A stretch of 64,000 nt of DNA from Platanthera guangdongensis. Taxonomy: Eukaryota > Streptophyta > Magnoliopsida > Asparagales > Orchidaceae. Under the pieces are notes generated by a model. It was not told the DNA's origin, ran no database searches, and saw only the letters and a program-made list of their open reading frames with translations. Shown here one piece after another: positions 63,217 through 64,000 of this stretch (position 1 is the first letter of the stretch; every line of letters begins with the position of its first letter). The stretch is from the NCBI GenBank assembly GCA_039583875.1, contig CM077150.1:185446375-185510374 (forward strand). Direction: 5' to 3'. The position numbers were made by a program, and so were the translations under genes.

Positions 63217-64000
63217 TGTTGGGTACATTGGTCAAATGTACCTGATTTGAAGAAGCCTCACCTAACTCAATGATATACATCATAATGTATTTGATGTTTG
63301 TTTGAGTTACTTGTGCAGGATAGGTATTCACTGGACTGAAGCTAAAAGTTTCTAAGTCCATGTGTCGACACCCAGAGGGAAAGTGTCGACACTTGAGAAA
63401 GCTCGTGTCGACACCCAGACAAGCAGTGTCGACACTTGGAGTCATTGTGTCGACACCTGGGATGAAGAGTCGACACCAGACAGAAAGTGTCGACACTTGG
63501 AGCTGTGTCGACACTCAGTGAAGAAGTATGCAGAAAAGCTGTGTCGACACTTAGCAGAAGTGTCGACACCTAGAAGAGCTGAGTCTACATCAGAAAGTGT
63601 CGACACTTGGAGTTGTGTCGACACTCAGCAAAATTCTGCAGAGACTAAGGACAAGTGTCGACACTCAACATAATGTGTCGACACTCAATCAGCAGAGTCA
63701 ACATATGAAGAATGTGTCGACACTCAGCACAATGTGTCGACACACAAACAGGAGAGTCAGCACTTGAAGGAAGTGTCGACACCCAGCACAATATGTCGAC
63801 ACTTAGCTAAAGACTCAACACTTGAAGAAAGTGTCGACACAAGGAGCTGTGTCGACACTTGGCAAAGAACAGAAAAGTTTACAAAATTATTCTAAGTACA
63901 AGTGTCGACACTAAGGGAAAGTGTCGACACTCAGCTGAAGAAACAACATTGAAGACTTGTGTCGACAACAAGAAGCAGTGTCGACACTTGACAGTTTCAA
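63217..64000 (+). repeat. E6 3' LTR, first 784 bp
   Basis: Aligned base for base with 52182-52965, with seven substitutions (positions near 63513, 63670, 63691, 63739, 63770, 63792 and 63967). The decamer array starts at 63362. The rest lies beyond the window. Confidence 0.94.

Larger units (their letters stand above)
52182..64000 (+). mobile_element. E6: young SIRE-like Ty1/copia element, 3' LTR incomplete
   Basis: 5' LTR (52182-54243), tRNA-iMet primer site, gag with two zinc knuckles, protease, integrase, reverse transcriptase, RNase H, an internal promoter-like region (59560-60073), an extra ORF (60074-62917), polypurine tract and the first 784 bases of the 3' LTR. Those 784 bases have 7 substitutions and no indel against 52182-52965. 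It is inserted in the integrase of E7. Copia identity: integrase precedes reverse transcriptase. The SIRE lineage is inferred from the long gag, the extra ORF and the element length. Confidence 0.94.

Overview
The window is a block of nested LTR retrotransposons from a flowering-plant nuclear genome. The evidence is the plant-only lineages present: Athila, Tekay/Del with a C-terminal chromodomain, Tat/Retand with an antisense extra ORF, and SIRE-like Ty1/copia. Their primer-binding sites match plant tRNA-iMet and tRNA-Asp, their LTRs carry plant TATA boxes, and the extra genes have plant-type introns. I see no host gene, tRNA, rRNA or CRISPR array. The species cannot be named from the sequence.

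Layout. (1) 1-4414: the 5' half of an Athila Ty3/gypsy element (E1, minus strand), inserted in the 3' LTR of E2. (2) 4415-19099: a Tekay-type gypsy element (E2, minus), with a split 3' LTR, a 3.5-kb 5' LTR and no recognisable gag. Its reverse transcriptase is interrupted by a complete non-autonomous Athila-like element (E2b, 8010-14471, plus, 5-bp target duplication ACGAA). (3) 19100-26351 and 37143-37535: a decayed SIRE-like copia element (E3, minus) with two LTR copies in tandem. It is interrupted by a complete 10.8-kb Tekay element (E4, 26352-37142, plus, target duplication GGAAA). (4) 37536-45.6 kb: an inverted LTR fragment followed by another Tekay element (E5, plus). (5) 45.6-52181: part of a Tat/Retand element (E7) whose integrase is on minus, with two spliced genes in the opposite direction and a 72/75-bp alternating tandem repeat between them. 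(6) 52182-64000: a young SIRE-like copia element (E6, plus), complete except for most of its 3' LTR.

How the parts work. Each autonomous element had gag (particle and RNA binding) and pol (protease, reverse transcriptase, RNase H, integrase). All are now broken by stops or single-base indels, but several catalytic motifs survive, best in E6. E6 also has a third reading frame of about 947 codons behind what looks like its own promoter.

The most unusual signals are these. Arrays of short palindromes occupy the U3 part of nearly every LTR family here. The decamer GTGTCGACAC is shared by unrelated gypsy (E4) and copia (E6) elements. The same decamer array plus a TATA box is placed inside E6 in front of its third ORF. 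Three leader hairpins in E4 have an identical 12-base loop and stems that differ but still pair. Two antisense transcription units with introns and poly(A) signals lie in E7.
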